Shown here one piece after another: positions 8,456-17,689 of a stretch of 64,000 nt of DNA. The DNA comes from Phycisphaerae bacterium (GTDB lineage: Bacteria; Chloroflexota; Anaerolineae; 4572-78; J111): assembly GCA_028285035.1 (NCBI GenBank), contig JANQQF010000065.1:1-64000 (forward strand), written 5' to 3'. Below the pieces are notes generated by a model. It made no database searches and was not told the origin of the DNA. It was given only the letters and a program-made list of their open reading frames with translations. The number at the start of each line of letters is the position of its first letter. Position 1 is the first letter of the stretch. The translations under genes and the position numbers were made by a program.

Positions 8456-10036
8456 TTATGCAACAGGCTCTTTTTCTTTACTTTTACCGCGTCGACTCAG
8501 TCGATGGAATTCATGATCGGCAAAGAGTTCTGGGCGATCCTCTTTTAAGGTTATCAGTTCATCTTTTGAAAAGACCTTTGACTCATCAAAGCCCAAGTCA
8601 ATTTCGGTATTTAGTCCGTTTTGATGAATCCGGCCCAAATCATAAAATCGTTTGGTAAACGTTGTCTTGGCAAATGCTTTCAGACAGCCCATCATGTATT
8701 TGCGCTTGAAGCGATCCCGAATAAAGGGGTAGCCAAAGAACGTCTTGCGCATATAGAAACGGCCATAGCAACGCAACACACCCTTAAGTACATCTTCTCG
8801 ATCCATCTCTTCGGGTTTCATAATCGGGGTGACAAAGTTGTACTTGGAGTAATCGCGTACCTCCACCCGATCACCCAGCTCTTCAAAGAGTTCGGCAAAA
8901 GGCCAAGGGGTGTACATGTTCCAATTGGCCATATCTGGGTCCCAATCCAGGGCCATACGATATGTTTCTTCGATAGTTTCTTTCGTTTCGTTCTCCATGC
9001 CCATGATAAATTGAGCCTCGGCGACCATTCCATTTTGTTTTAACAACTGAATGGCTCGCTTATTCTCCTCAATGGTTGTTTCCTTCCGGAAAACGTCGAG
9101 ATTCATCTGGCTGGCAGACTCTGTTCCCAGCGACACATGTACCAAACCCGCACGTCGGTAGAGCGGTAGCAAGGCTTCGTCGCGCAGAATGTCGGTGACG
9201 CGAGTGTTGATCCCCCAATGGATGCCTAAATCACGCCGCACTAATTCTTCACACATTGCGATAAATTTGCGCTTGTGAATGGTTGGCTCTTCATCCGCTA
9301 GAATAAAGAAGCCAACTTGATGCTCTTTGGCCAACATTTCGATTTCATCAACAAACTTGATAGGGTCTCGAACCCGATAGTCGCGCCAAAACATCCATTG
9401 TGAGCAGAACCGACAGGTAAAGGGGCATCCTCTAGCAAAGTTAGGGACAGCCACTCGTACATTGAGCGGAATGTAGATATATTTATCCCACTCCAATAGA
9501 CTCCAATCTGGTGTTAGTGTGTCGATGTCCTTCAGTGGTGGCTGGGCTGGTGTCGAGACAATTTGCCCATCTTCGACAAAGGCCAATCCAAAGATGCTTC
9601 GCCGTTCTTTCAAGTCGGCCCCAGCTTCAATGGAGCGCATGAGATTGACGATGATCTCTTCGCCTTCACCTCGGACAATGTAGTCAATCCAGGGGGCCTC
9701 GGTGAGGACCTGGACGTGCATAAAGGTGGGATGAATGCCGCCAAGAATCGTCTTGACCTGTGGTCGGACTTCACGGGCAATTTCTAATGCTTCTTGAGCT
9801 TTGTAGATCATTGGAGTGATCGATGTGGCCATGACCACATCCGGTTCATTCTGGCGGATAATCTCCCGTAGCGTATCGTTGGGAAGATCATTGGTCATGG
9901 CATCTACAAAGCGGAGATTGGTATATCCCGCTGACTTTAAGGCCCCGCCGATATAGGCGACCCAGCTTGGTGGCCAATTTCCAGCAATCTCCGCACCACC
10001 AGCGTGATAATTAGGTTGAATCATCATAATACGCAT
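8456..10036 (-). CDS. bchE: Anaerobic Mg-protoporphyrin IX monomethyl ester cyclase
   Basis: 526 residues. An N-terminal cobalamin-binding domain (about 1-150) is followed by a radical SAM domain with the [4Fe-4S] cluster motif C204-x3-C208-x2-C211 in ARGCPFTCRFCSQW, a sequence characteristic of BchE. It forms isocyclic ring E with the oxygen atom taken from water, so it works without O2. The oxygen-dependent enzyme AcsF is encoded 4.6 kb away in the same operon. The gene follows bchJ by 31 nt. The possibility of another B12 radical SAM protein is low given the motif context and neighbours. Confidence 0.95.
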   Translation of the reverse strand: MRIMMIQPNYHAGGAEIAGNWPPSWVAYIGGALKSAGYTNLRFVDAMTNDLPNDTLREIIRQNEPDVVMATSITPMIYKAQEALEIAREVRPQVKTILGGIHPTFMHVQVLTEAPWIDYIVRGEGEEIIVNLMRSIEAGADLKERRSIFGLAFVEDGQIVSTPAQPPLKDIDTLTPDWSLLEWDKYIYIPLNVRVAVPNFARGCPFTCRFCSQWMFWRDYRVRDPIKFVDEIEMLAKEHQVGFFILADEEPTIHKRKFIAMCEELVRRDLGIHWGINTRVTDILRDEALLPLYRRAGLVHVSLGTESASQMNLDVFRKETTIEENKRAIQLLKQNGMVAEAQFIMGMENETKETIEETYRMALDWDPDMANWNMYTPWPFAELFEELGDRVEVRDYSKYNFVTPIMKPEEMDREDVLKGVLRCYGRFYMRKTFFGYPFIRDRFKRKYMMGCLKAFAKTTFTKRFYDLGRIHQNGLNTEIDLGFDESKVFSKDELITLKEDRPELFADHEFHRLSRRGKSKEKEPVA

Positions 10037-10067
10037 AATATAAACCCTCCTGTTCTTCTACTTTGCC

Positions 10068-10715
10068 TTAAACCAATGAGATCATCGTGACAGCCCTAAG
10101 ATGATTTAAGGCAATATATTGAATTGAATACACACAATTTGCTCGACCATCTTGATATACAATGGTCATTTCTAGCTGGGCGCGAGCATCAATGAGTTTC
10201 CGAAACAGCTGGTTGAATGTCCCCCTGTAGAAGCTACAAACGGCCTCTGCCGGATGCAGTTGAGTGACCACGCTCAATTGTGGCGTGTCACTGATGTCGT
10301 ATTGAAAGTTGCCGCTACCTACAAAAGTCCAGGCGTGGCCACTAATGGCTACTAAAAGCAGTTTCAACCTCATCCGACGTGGCATTACCCGAAGCAGCCA
10401 TTGAAATAGCCGAGGAATACGATGCACTAGCAGATAATCAGCCGTGAGTTGACCAGAGCGTTGCAAAACCTGCTGGGCTTGGCTGAGGCCAAGCTGCTTG
10501 GTCAATGCCGTAACCAAGTCGGCAAATGCCTGCTCATCAACCATTTCTGTAATCGTTTCTTGCAACAGGTACTCCTGCCCACACTGACGCAATACAGCTA
10601 CAAGCTGGGCCTCGTCACCGACCTCACGTAAGGCCCGCACCGTCTGAGTCAGGGCGTTGGGACCAATTTTGGCCTGCTGTGAAACACCGTTGACGTGATC
10701 GTTAACCTCAGGCAT
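10068..10715 (-). CDS. bchJ: V4R-domain protein BchJ
   Basis: 215 residues from an ATG at 10715, chosen because AAGGTG precedes it and the ATGCCTGA junction overlaps the bchH stop by 8 nt. The C-terminal half carries the 4-vinyl reductase (V4R) domain, with WTFVGSGNFQYDISD, an HPAEAVCSFYRGTFNQLF segment and a final EMTIVYQDGRANCVY strand pair. BchJ was once assigned as the 8-vinyl reductase but is now usually regarded as a porphyrin-binding accessory factor that helps supply substrate downstream of Mg chelatase. Coupling to bchH is consistent with that. No bciA or bciB 8-vinyl reductase is visible in the window. Confidence 0.88.
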   Translation of the reverse strand: MPEVNDHVNGVSQQAKIGPNALTQTVRALREVGDEAQLVAVLRQCGQEYLLQETITEMVDEQAFADLVTALTKQLGLSQAQQVLQRSGQLTADYLLVHRIPRLFQWLLRVMPRRMRLKLLLVAISGHAWTFVGSGNFQYDISDTPQLSVVTQLHPAEAVCSFYRGTFNQLFRKLIDARAQLEMTIVYQDGRANCVYSIQYIALNHLRAVTMISLV

Positions 10716-13700
10716 ACACACCTTCAAGTTGATCTTCTAGGTTACCGTAAATGTCTCGTAATTGATCAATAACCTCATCGCTGGCATCCCAAAAACCACG
10801 GGCATCGGCTTCCAATAGACGCCGGGCAATGGCTGCTGTGGCGTGAGGATTGGCTTGTCCCAGCCGTTGACGCATTTCCTCATCCAGGAGGAATGTATCA
10901 GCGATATCTTGGTACACCCAGCCTTCGACTGCATCGGCGGTGGCACTCCAGCCATATGTATTGCTGACACGGGTTTCAATTTCTCGTACACCCTCATAGC
11001 CGTGGACCAACATTGCCTCGTACCATTTGGGGTTGAGCAACTTGGCCCGCGACTCCAAGCGCACCATCTGTTCCAGAGATGACAGCCGTCCGTTTTGTGA
11101 AATGGCATCAGCGACCAGAACAGGCGGCCGCTTGCCGCTCATTTTTTCTACGCTCTTGGCAACGCCACCCAAATATTCGTAATAGTGATCGATGTCATTG
11201 ATACCAATTTCAAAGCTATCAATGTTTTGGAAGGCGGCATCAACCGTAGCCATCGACCGTTCCATCACATTGCGGGCATCACGCCACTGGCCTCGTGCCC
11301 CATATGCAAAGCTTTTGCGGCTAAGGAAGGCTTCGCTTAGCTCACTGTCATCTTCCCAAGTGCTACTCTCAATCAAGTGATTAACATTGGCTCCGTAATG
11401 ACCGGGTGCGTTGGCAAAAACTCGGGTCGCCGCTTCATCTAATGAAACTCCCAAGTCGGCGGCGTGGGTAGCCGTATGTTTGCGGACAAAGTTCATCTCT
11501 TCTGGTTCTGGAGCTTGCGCAGCCAATCGTACCGCTTTGTCCAACAGATCCATCTGATGGTGGAGCAAATCGCGGAAAATACCGCTCACGGTCACAACAA
11601 CATCAATCCGAGGCCGTCCCAATTCTTCAAGGGAGATCAGCTCCACATCACTGACTTTCCCCAGCTCATCTTGCACAGCCCGTGCCCCAAGCAACGCCAA
11701 TACTTGGGCGACACCTTCACAGTCGCTCTTAAGATTATCAGTTCCCCATAACACCATCGCGATTGTTTCAGGGAGCGCTCCCTGCTGGCGAGTGAGTCGT
11801 TCCAACATCTCATTGACGAGTTGGGTACCGGTCTCGTGGGCAGCGGGGGTTGGCACGCTAAAGGGATCAAGGCCGTGAATGTTGCGGCCTGTGGGGACGA
11901 CCGCCGAATTGCGGACAACATCATTGCCAGGCGAGGCCGGAATGTACCCGCCACTCAACGCTCGTAGCAACCCTTCAAGTTCGCGCTCTTCCAAAATTCG
12001 TCCTAGCAGATCATCCAGCGATGACCATAGATTTGTCAGGAGGCCCACTTTGATCCCAGCCACATCTTGTAAATAAGCATCAGCTGCTGTGGTATCTCGT
12101 TCAGCAGAACCAGACTCAGCTACAAAATGACGGATCGCCTCACGGCAAATTTCATCGATTCGATCCCAACAATCTTGGGCGGCCGCATCACTCTTGATCT
12201 TCTTACGAAGTTCCTGGAAATCCCAGCCCAGTCCTTTAGCCACAAGGTGGGGTAAAGGTGGCAGCATCTTATCACGCCCGATTGGGACGCGAGTAAAGGC
12301 AGCAACCAACGCTAAAATATCAATCAAAACTTCCTCTGTTGGCGACTCACCCAGCACGTGCAGCCCCATCGGAATCATTCGATGTTCAACTTGGATGAGT
12401 TCATGGGCCAAAGCATTGATATAGGCCTCATCATCAGAGCTATTATCCTTTGCCGCCGCTTCAAGATTGATTTCTTCAATTGTTATCCCCAGCTTTTCAG
12501 CTTGAGACCGAATATCTTCGACCAATTCGCTGTTAGGGCGTTGACGATAGCTATCGATGCTATCTTTGAGGAGACGTAATCCTTTGTAAAGCCCAGCCTG
12601 TTGCAGGGGCGGCACCATATAGCTAATCAGCGTGGCCGCTCCGCGTCGTTTGGCAATAGTCGCTTCGCTGGGGTTGTTGACGCTGTAGTAGTAGAAGTTA
12701 GGCAGGCTGCCGAGTAGACGCGTCGGCCAGCATTGGGTACTCATGCCGGCTTGTTTACCGGGCATAAACTCCAAGGCCCCGTGCGTGCCAAAATGCAGGA
12801 CGGCATCGGCCCCAAAGATATGCTCGAGCCAAGTGTAAAAGGCGGCAAAGCCGTGGTGGGGCGCGGCATCTTTGGCCATAAGCAAGCGCATGGGGTCTCG
12901 TTCGTAGCCAAAGCTAGGTTGTAGCCCGACAAAAACATTACCAAATTGCTTGCCCAAAATTTGAAAATTACGACCATCATTAAGCAACTCACCCGGCGCA
13001 TAACCCCACATCGGCTCAATATCAACATAATTTGGGAAGAGGTTACGATAATCATCAACGGCTAAGCGAGCCCCGACATTGCCATCGGTCCCGTTCATCA
13101 TCGCATTACCTTCCACAATTTCGGCGCGTAATGCTTCCGCTGTATCAGGAACCTCAATCTGATAGCCATGCGCTTTGAGATCGGTCAGCAGTCGGTGCAG
13201 ACTGACAAAGACATCTAGGTAAGCGGCTGTGCCAGCATTGCCAAGATTGGGGGGGAAGTTGAAGAGGACAATCGCCACTTTCTTCTCATCATTGCTTTTG
13301 GTTCTCAGGAGTACCCGTCGCTTAATCCGTTCAGCAGCCAGATCGATCTGCGACTGTAGGGCAACGAATTTATCACTACCTGCGGTCGGTCCACCAAAAA
13401 CGAGTGGTTCAGCGGCCCCATCTAATTCTGGAATAGCAATGTTCATGGCCATCTGAATCGGTGATAGGCCAGTGTCATTTTGTTGCCAATCTTCGACGTG
13501 TTGAAAAACAAGTGGGATCATGTCCAAATAGCCCACATCAAGCGAGTCCAAAGCCTCTCTGGCCTCTTCTGGACGACTCTCGGCCATCCCCCCAACCAGG
13601 GAAAAGCCAGCCCCATTAAGCAGAAGATTAACCGAGTCGTCCTGCTTTTGACTGCCGTTACTATCGCCCGTAAAAAATTGGTCGATAGCGGGCCGAAAGT

Positions 13701-14538
13701 CAAGCCCAGCACTATAACCCGCTCGTGCTTCAATACCACGCGCCTCCAGGCTATGAATTAGCGCGTTTAGATGAGCTGTATTGCCGCTCAGGATTACGGT
13801 TCGCAAGGAGAGCAAGCCAATGCTACCTTGCCAGGCCGGATAACGACCATTTTGCTGCTTGCGCCATTGCTGATAGCTGACCATATCAGGAAAAGGTTCC
13901 GGGGCATCGGGATGATAGAGTGCCGTATCTGGGTAGTGGATTGGTGGCTCAAACGGTAGGCTATCAGCGAAATGTGGCACATAGCGGTCAATCAGTAGAC
14001 ATAACATTCGCCGAATATTCTCCGGTGACCCATTGAGCCAATAGTCGTGAACCGCGATGTAGGTGTGTAAATCACGGGCCTTACCGGGGATCACCTTAAG
14101 AATTTTTCCTACATTCCGTAGCATAGCCAACTGACGTTTGCCCTCGCCAGCCCCACCTTTGGGCCGAAATTTCTTCATCCAGCGTTTGATGAGGCCAGGC
14201 GACTCATCCTTTGCCTTTTGTTTTAGCACAAACTTCCCGATGTGAGTGCAGCGAATCAGCGCTGGATTACTGGTAATAACGCACACAGGGGTTGGGGTTT
14301 GGGCTAAAATATTTTGCAAAGGCCGAACTAACTCTTCGCCAAAAAGCATTGAGCCAAAGACAAAGTCAGCTCGGCTCACATCTTCAGCCAAACGTTGGAA
14401 TGTTTCATTATCAATTAAGCTGGGGGCGGTGTAGATCCCAAGCTGTAGATCTATGCCGTGATCGCGGTATAGCCTGCTGGCAGCCTCACGTAAGGCTGCA
14501 CTATGGTTGCCGTCCATTGTTAAAAAAATAAAACGCAT
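10708..14538 (-). CDS. bchH: Magnesium chelatase subunit H
   Basis: 1276 residues, the usual size for BchH/CobN-type large subunits. It binds protoporphyrin IX and Mg2+ and receives ATP-driven remodelling from BchID. Recognisable segments include the N-terminal half ending in VAIVLFNFPPNLGNAGTAAY, the FGTHGALEFMPGKQAG metal/porphyrin region, and the C-terminal SSTWEDDSELSEAF segment and VHGYEGVREIE motif. A GAGAGGG ribosome-binding site lies about 9 nt before the start. It sits 81 nt after acsF and is coupled to bchJ. Confidence 0.96.
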   Translation of the reverse strand: MRFIFLTMDGNHSAALREAASRLYRDHGIDLQLGIYTAPSLIDNETFQRLAEDVSRADFVFGSMLFGEELVRPLQNILAQTPTPVCVITSNPALIRCTHIGKFVLKQKAKDESPGLIKRWMKKFRPKGGAGEGKRQLAMLRNVGKILKVIPGKARDLHTYIAVHDYWLNGSPENIRRMLCLLIDRYVPHFADSLPFEPPIHYPDTALYHPDAPEPFPDMVSYQQWRKQQNGRYPAWQGSIGLLSLRTVILSGNTAHLNALIHSLEARGIEARAGYSAGLDFRPAIDQFFTGDSNGSQKQDDSVNLLLNGAGFSLVGGMAESRPEEAREALDSLDVGYLDMIPLVFQHVEDWQQNDTGLSPIQMAMNIAIPELDGAAEPLVFGGPTAGSDKFVALQSQIDLAAERIKRRVLLRTKSNDEKKVAIVLFNFPPNLGNAGTAAYLDVFVSLHRLLTDLKAHGYQIEVPDTAEALRAEIVEGNAMMNGTDGNVGARLAVDDYRNLFPNYVDIEPMWGYAPGELLNDGRNFQILGKQFGNVFVGLQPSFGYERDPMRLLMAKDAAPHHGFAAFYTWLEHIFGADAVLHFGTHGALEFMPGKQAGMSTQCWPTRLLGSLPNFYYYSVNNPSEATIAKRRGAATLISYMVPPLQQAGLYKGLRLLKDSIDSYRQRPNSELVEDIRSQAEKLGITIEEINLEAAAKDNSSDDEAYINALAHELIQVEHRMIPMGLHVLGESPTEEVLIDILALVAAFTRVPIGRDKMLPPLPHLVAKGLGWDFQELRKKIKSDAAAQDCWDRIDEICREAIRHFVAESGSAERDTTAADAYLQDVAGIKVGLLTNLWSSLDDLLGRILEERELEGLLRALSGGYIPASPGNDVVRNSAVVPTGRNIHGLDPFSVPTPAAHETGTQLVNEMLERLTRQQGALPETIAMVLWGTDNLKSDCEGVAQVLALLGARAVQDELGKVSDVELISLEELGRPRIDVVVTVSGIFRDLLHHQMDLLDKAVRLAAQAPEPEEMNFVRKHTATHAADLGVSLDEAATRVFANAPGHYGANVNHLIESSTWEDDSELSEAFLSRKSFAYGARGQWRDARNVMERSMATVDAAFQNIDSFEIGINDIDHYYEYLGGVAKSVEKMSGKRPPVLVADAISQNGRLSSLEQMVRLESRAKLLNPKWYEAMLVHGYEGVREIETRVSNTYGWSATADAVEGWVYQDIADTFLLDEEMRQRLGQANPHATAAIARRLLEADARGFWDASDEVIDQLRDIYGNLEDQLEGVYA

Positions 14539-14619
14539 AGGATTTTTCCCTCTCTGTAAAGATTAAAGCATCAACGTCACTGTTATAGGCTAAAAATCTT
14601 TTAATTTAACCAAACCTGC

Positions 14620-15714
14620 TCAAGCTCCTGAAACCCCAGACTCTGGATAATTTGGAAAGCCGGGTAACCCTTGCCAGCGATTTGCTTCGGTAGTGCGCCG
14701 GGGTTTAAGGAAGTAAAGTTGTATCAAATTCTTGGCAATCCCAGCCCGATACCCAGCCAACAAGGCTTTAGCGATCGGATCTTTTCGATGCTCGATCTTT
14801 TGGGCTTTTTTGTCGAGGGCTACACAACCATCAAGAAGTTGCCAAAATCGGGGATTGTCGAGCGGCATCGTCATCGGGAAGACCTGGGTTGTAATTTCAT
14901 TACACAAGCGGATAACCTCTTGATCATAGTCGCGCCAATGTAAACCGAGGGCCTCATAAAAATCGGAGCGGCGGGCATCATTGAGATACATCGTAGCGTA
15001 GACAGCGAGTTGGAAGAACCGTACCCAATAAACGTTGATACCTCGTAGGAGGTGGGGTTGGCTGCGCATCAATATGGCGAAAAATTCACCATGACGATAC
15101 TCATCATTGCACCACTCTTTGAACCACTTGAAGATGGGGTGGATGGTGTACTCTGGTTTTTCTTTGAGATGATTGTAGATGGTGATGTAGCGGGCGTACC
15201 CAATCTTCTCTGACATGTAGGTAGCATAAAAGATAAATTTGGGCTGGAAGTAGGTGTATTTTTTGCGATTACTCAACACCGTCAAATCAATAGCCACGTT
15301 CAAATCACCCATGGTTTTGTTAAGAAAACCAGCGTGACGTCCTTCGTCTCGGCTCATATATTGGAAAATTTGCTTCAGGGTCGGATCTTTGAGATGCTTG
15401 GTCATCTCAGCGTAGAGTAAGCAGCCGCTAAATTCAGCAGTACAACTTCGTTCCAAAAAGTCGATAAACCCATCGCGCACTGGCATATCATCAAAGTTGG
15501 CTAAGAATTCATCGGTACGCTTGAAGTGACGGAGGTTGTAATCATTGGCAAACTCATCCCGTACCCACTCCATCTCTTTGCGCATGTGCTTATATTTAAT
15601 GGCATCAACTGCCTTGAAATCGGTGGTGTAGAAACGGGGACTCAGAACTGCTTCTTTTAGGGCGTGTCGGGTTGTTTTACTCAGGTCCGACATATCCATT
15701 GACATATCCATCAT
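14620..15714 (-). CDS. acsF: Aerobic Mg-protoporphyrin IX monomethyl ester cyclase
   Basis: 364 residues, the typical length of AcsF/CrdI/CHL27 diiron proteins. The diiron ligand motifs are visible: E94 in CTAEFSG, E124-x2-H127 in DEGRHAG, and E205-x2-H208 in NDEYRHGEF. The enzyme makes ring E using O2. Having both acsF and bchE implies pigment synthesis across oxic and anoxic conditions. AAGGAG lies upstream of the start at 15714, which begins a Met-rich leader (MMDMSMDMSD). It is flanked by the uncharacterised orf112 and bchH. Helper subunits such as Ycf54 or BciE are not seen here. Confidence 0.95.
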   Translation of the reverse strand: MMDMSMDMSDLSKTTRHALKEAVLSPRFYTTDFKAVDAIKYKHMRKEMEWVRDEFANDYNLRHFKRTDEFLANFDDMPVRDGFIDFLERSCTAEFSGCLLYAEMTKHLKDPTLKQIFQYMSRDEGRHAGFLNKTMGDLNVAIDLTVLSNRKKYTYFQPKFIFYATYMSEKIGYARYITIYNHLKEKPEYTIHPIFKWFKEWCNDEYRHGEFFAILMRSQPHLLRGINVYWVRFFQLAVYATMYLNDARRSDFYEALGLHWRDYDQEVIRLCNEITTQVFPMTMPLDNPRFWQLLDGCVALDKKAQKIEHRKDPIAKALLAGYRAGIAKNLIQLYFLKPRRTTEANRWQGLPGFPNYPESGVSGA

Positions 15715-15771
15715 GATGTTAATTCTCCTTCCTTAAATAAAAAATATTATTCAGTACAGTACAATCAGCTT

Positions 15772-16110
15772 TTATGGATGCTCTACAATTTCATTGACTT
15801 CTATCAAACTGGTATTTTTGATGAGATACCGTTGGAGCGCACTTGCTTTATGTAAACGAACTGGACTGTTATAAGTCACTTCACCGTTGGTTCGCCCCTC
15901 TGGTAGATCGGGTAATGATAAAATTTCCAGAGTATCGCCGGGTTGAACCTCCAGATGCGATGGTAAATCTACGTGAAAATGAAAGTGTTCATGTTCACTC
16001 TGCAAATGAATCGTTCCCTCGGTTTCAATAATTTCTTCATAGTAATACCAACGGATCAAAGCGTAAACAGCCGCTGATCCAAGGAATAACATCGCAACTC
16101 TTTTAAGCAT
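15772..16110 (-). CDS. Uncharacterised single-span membrane protein between bchM and acsF
   Basis: 112 residues from the ATG at 16110, which follows AAGAGGTG. One N-terminal transmembrane helix (MLKRVAMLFLGSAAVYALI) is followed by a small soluble beta-rich domain with a His-rich strand (SEHEHFHFHVDLP), a PGDTLEIL turn and a VRLHKASALQRYL segment. I do not recognise the family. Position 41 nt after bchM and 57 nt before acsF makes a role in the Mg-protoporphyrin methyl ester/cyclase step, or in assembly, plausible. In purple bacteria the acsF region carries puh assembly genes including the single-span PuhC, so a distant functional analogue is possible but unproved. Confidence 0.75.
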   Translation of the reverse strand: MLKRVAMLFLGSAAVYALIRWYYYEEIIETEGTIHLQSEHEHFHFHVDLPSHLEVQPGDTLEILSLPDLPEGRTNGEVTYNSPVRLHKASALQRYLIKNTSLIEVNEIVEHP

Positions 16111-16151
16111 ATCACCTCTTATTTTCATAACTTGCATTTAACAATTTAAAC

Positions 16152-16847
16152 TTAATTATCAATTTTTTCTGCCTCTAATAATCTGACATGATAAAACCCG
16201 TGACTAATGTCGGCTGTACGGCGAACCTTCAGACCAGCCCCCGCCAATGTTTCGACCACGACCTTATCCGGTGTCATCTGAATTTCGGTGCGTCGGCTAT
16301 TTTTTGGGAACCAGCCACCCACTTTATGCAGCATTGCCAAAATACGACTGTAGGGCGCGTAGGTAAAGATCAGCGGTCCCTGCCCATTACAACGTTGGGC
16401 CAGAAATGTACATAAATCCTTGAAGGGTTCTCGTGGGTAGTGAACCAAAACATCAAAGCAAACAACCGCGTCAAAATCACCTGTTACGGTTTCAATGTCC
16501 CCCTCCATCAATGTAATGAGATCGATCACGCCCTCTTGTTGCGCCTCAGTTCGTACGGCTTGAACCATACGGGGGGCAATGTCTATAGCTGTGACAGCGA
16601 AGCCACGTTTAGCCATTGCCAGCGTAAATAAACCCGTGCCACAGCCAGCATCCAGTAAGGTCCCATCGATGCGCGTTTCTAAGAGCCAAGCCTCAGCCTG
16701 TTTGAGCATCAATTCATGTCCCTCGCGGATTGTCTGCCGAATACGCGACACAGGGGCTTGCCCATAAATGGCTGACCAGCGTTCGAAACCCAGACCGTTA
16801 AAATAGGTTTGTAGTTGCGCTTTGTGTGGGGCCGAGTCCGACATCAT
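16152..16847 (-). CDS. bchM: Mg-protoporphyrin IX O-methyltransferase
   Basis: 231 residues of a class I SAM-dependent methyltransferase. Motif I is LLDAGCGTGLFTLAMAKRG (about residues 60-78), followed by VTAIDIAPRMV. The N-terminal YFNGLGFERWSAIYG segment is typical of BchM/ChlM. It methylates the C13 propionate of Mg-protoporphyrin IX ahead of the cyclase. The bchL stop abuts this start (TAA followed by ATGATG), with GGAG inside the end of bchL serving as RBS, so translation is probably coupled. Confidence 0.94.
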   Translation of the reverse strand: MMSDSAPHKAQLQTYFNGLGFERWSAIYGQAPVSRIRQTIREGHELMLKQAEAWLLETRIDGTLLDAGCGTGLFTLAMAKRGFAVTAIDIAPRMVQAVRTEAQQEGVIDLITLMEGDIETVTGDFDAVVCFDVLVHYPREPFKDLCTFLAQRCNGQGPLIFTYAPYSRILAMLHKVGGWFPKNSRRTEIQMTPDKVVVETLAGAGLKVRRTADISHGFYHVRLLEAEKIDN

Positions 16848-17666
16848 TTATCTCCAGCCTCCAATGGCTTCAAAAATGGCCCGATCATGATAGGGTTCGG
16901 GCACTGACGTGGGCGGATCATTTAATAAATGCTCAGCGAGTTGTTCGAAGGGGGCGGTGCAGGTGTCCTGTTCTGGCCCTTCCATTTCCCACAAGGTGCG
17001 CCCCGCTAATCGACTACGACGGATCAAATCGTGGTAAGGCACTTCTGCGATAACCGAGGTGTTGACCTTGTCGGCAAATTGTTCCAGTAGATTGATCCCG
17101 CCAAACTCATAATCAACCCGATTGGCAATGATGCCCGCCAGCTTTACCTTATGCCGCTCACTTTTTTGGGAAATCGCCAAGCAGAGACGATTGGCAGCGA
17201 AGATACTATCGAAGTCATTGCAGGCGATAATTAATCCCAAATCAGCGTGATTGAGCGGGGCACTAAAACCACCACATACCACATCACCCAACACGTCAAA
17301 GAGAATCACATCGTATTTATCATACAGACCAAATTGGTGGAGCAACTTAACCGTTTCCCCAACCACATAGCCACCACAGCCACTACCTGCTGGTGGACCA
17401 CCGGACTCTAACGTATCCACACCAGCATATCCGGTTACGATCACGTCTTCCGGTTCGATTTCCTCGTGATGAAAATCAAACTCATCCAAAATATCAATCA
17501 CTGTATTTTGCAATGTGCCGGTCAGGGGAAAGGTGCTGTCATGTTTGGGGTCACAACCAATTTGTAATACTTTTGCCCCTTTCTGGGCGAAAGCTGCTGA
17601 TAAGTTGGCGCTGGTTGTACTTTTGCCAATACCACCCTTACCATAGACCGCTAAAACAGTACTCAT
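16848..17666 (-). CDS. bchL: Dark protochlorophyllide reductase, iron protein BchL
   Basis: 272 residues of a NifH-like ATPase. The P-loop [11 protein letters not shown] is at residues 10-20. The [13 protein letters not shown] segment, the cluster cysteine in [11 protein letters not shown] and the second cluster cysteine in [11 protein letters not shown] are all intact. It donates electrons to the BchNB complex that reduces ring D of protochlorophyllide without light. The gene is 23 nt downstream of bchB and directly adjoins bchM. A GAGGAGAG RBS precedes the start. It is distinguished from the bchX copy at 27896 by the FPLTG motif and shorter length. Confidence 0.96.
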   Translation of the reverse strand: MSTVLAVYGKGGIGKSTTSANLSAAFAQKGAKVLQIGCDPKHDSTFPLTGTLQNTVIDILDEFDFHHEEIEPEDVIVTGYAGVDTLESGGPPAGSGCGGYVVGETVKLLHQFGLYDKYDVILFDVLGDVVCGGFSAPLNHADLGLIIACNDFDSIFAANRLCLAISQKSERHKVKLAGIIANRVDYEFGGINLLEQFADKVNTSVIAEVPYHDLIRRSRLAGRTLWEMEGPEQDTCTAPFEQLAEHLLNDPPTSVPEPYHDRAIFEAIGGWR

Positions 17667-17689
17667 AAGTTTTCTCTCCTCTAGGGCGA

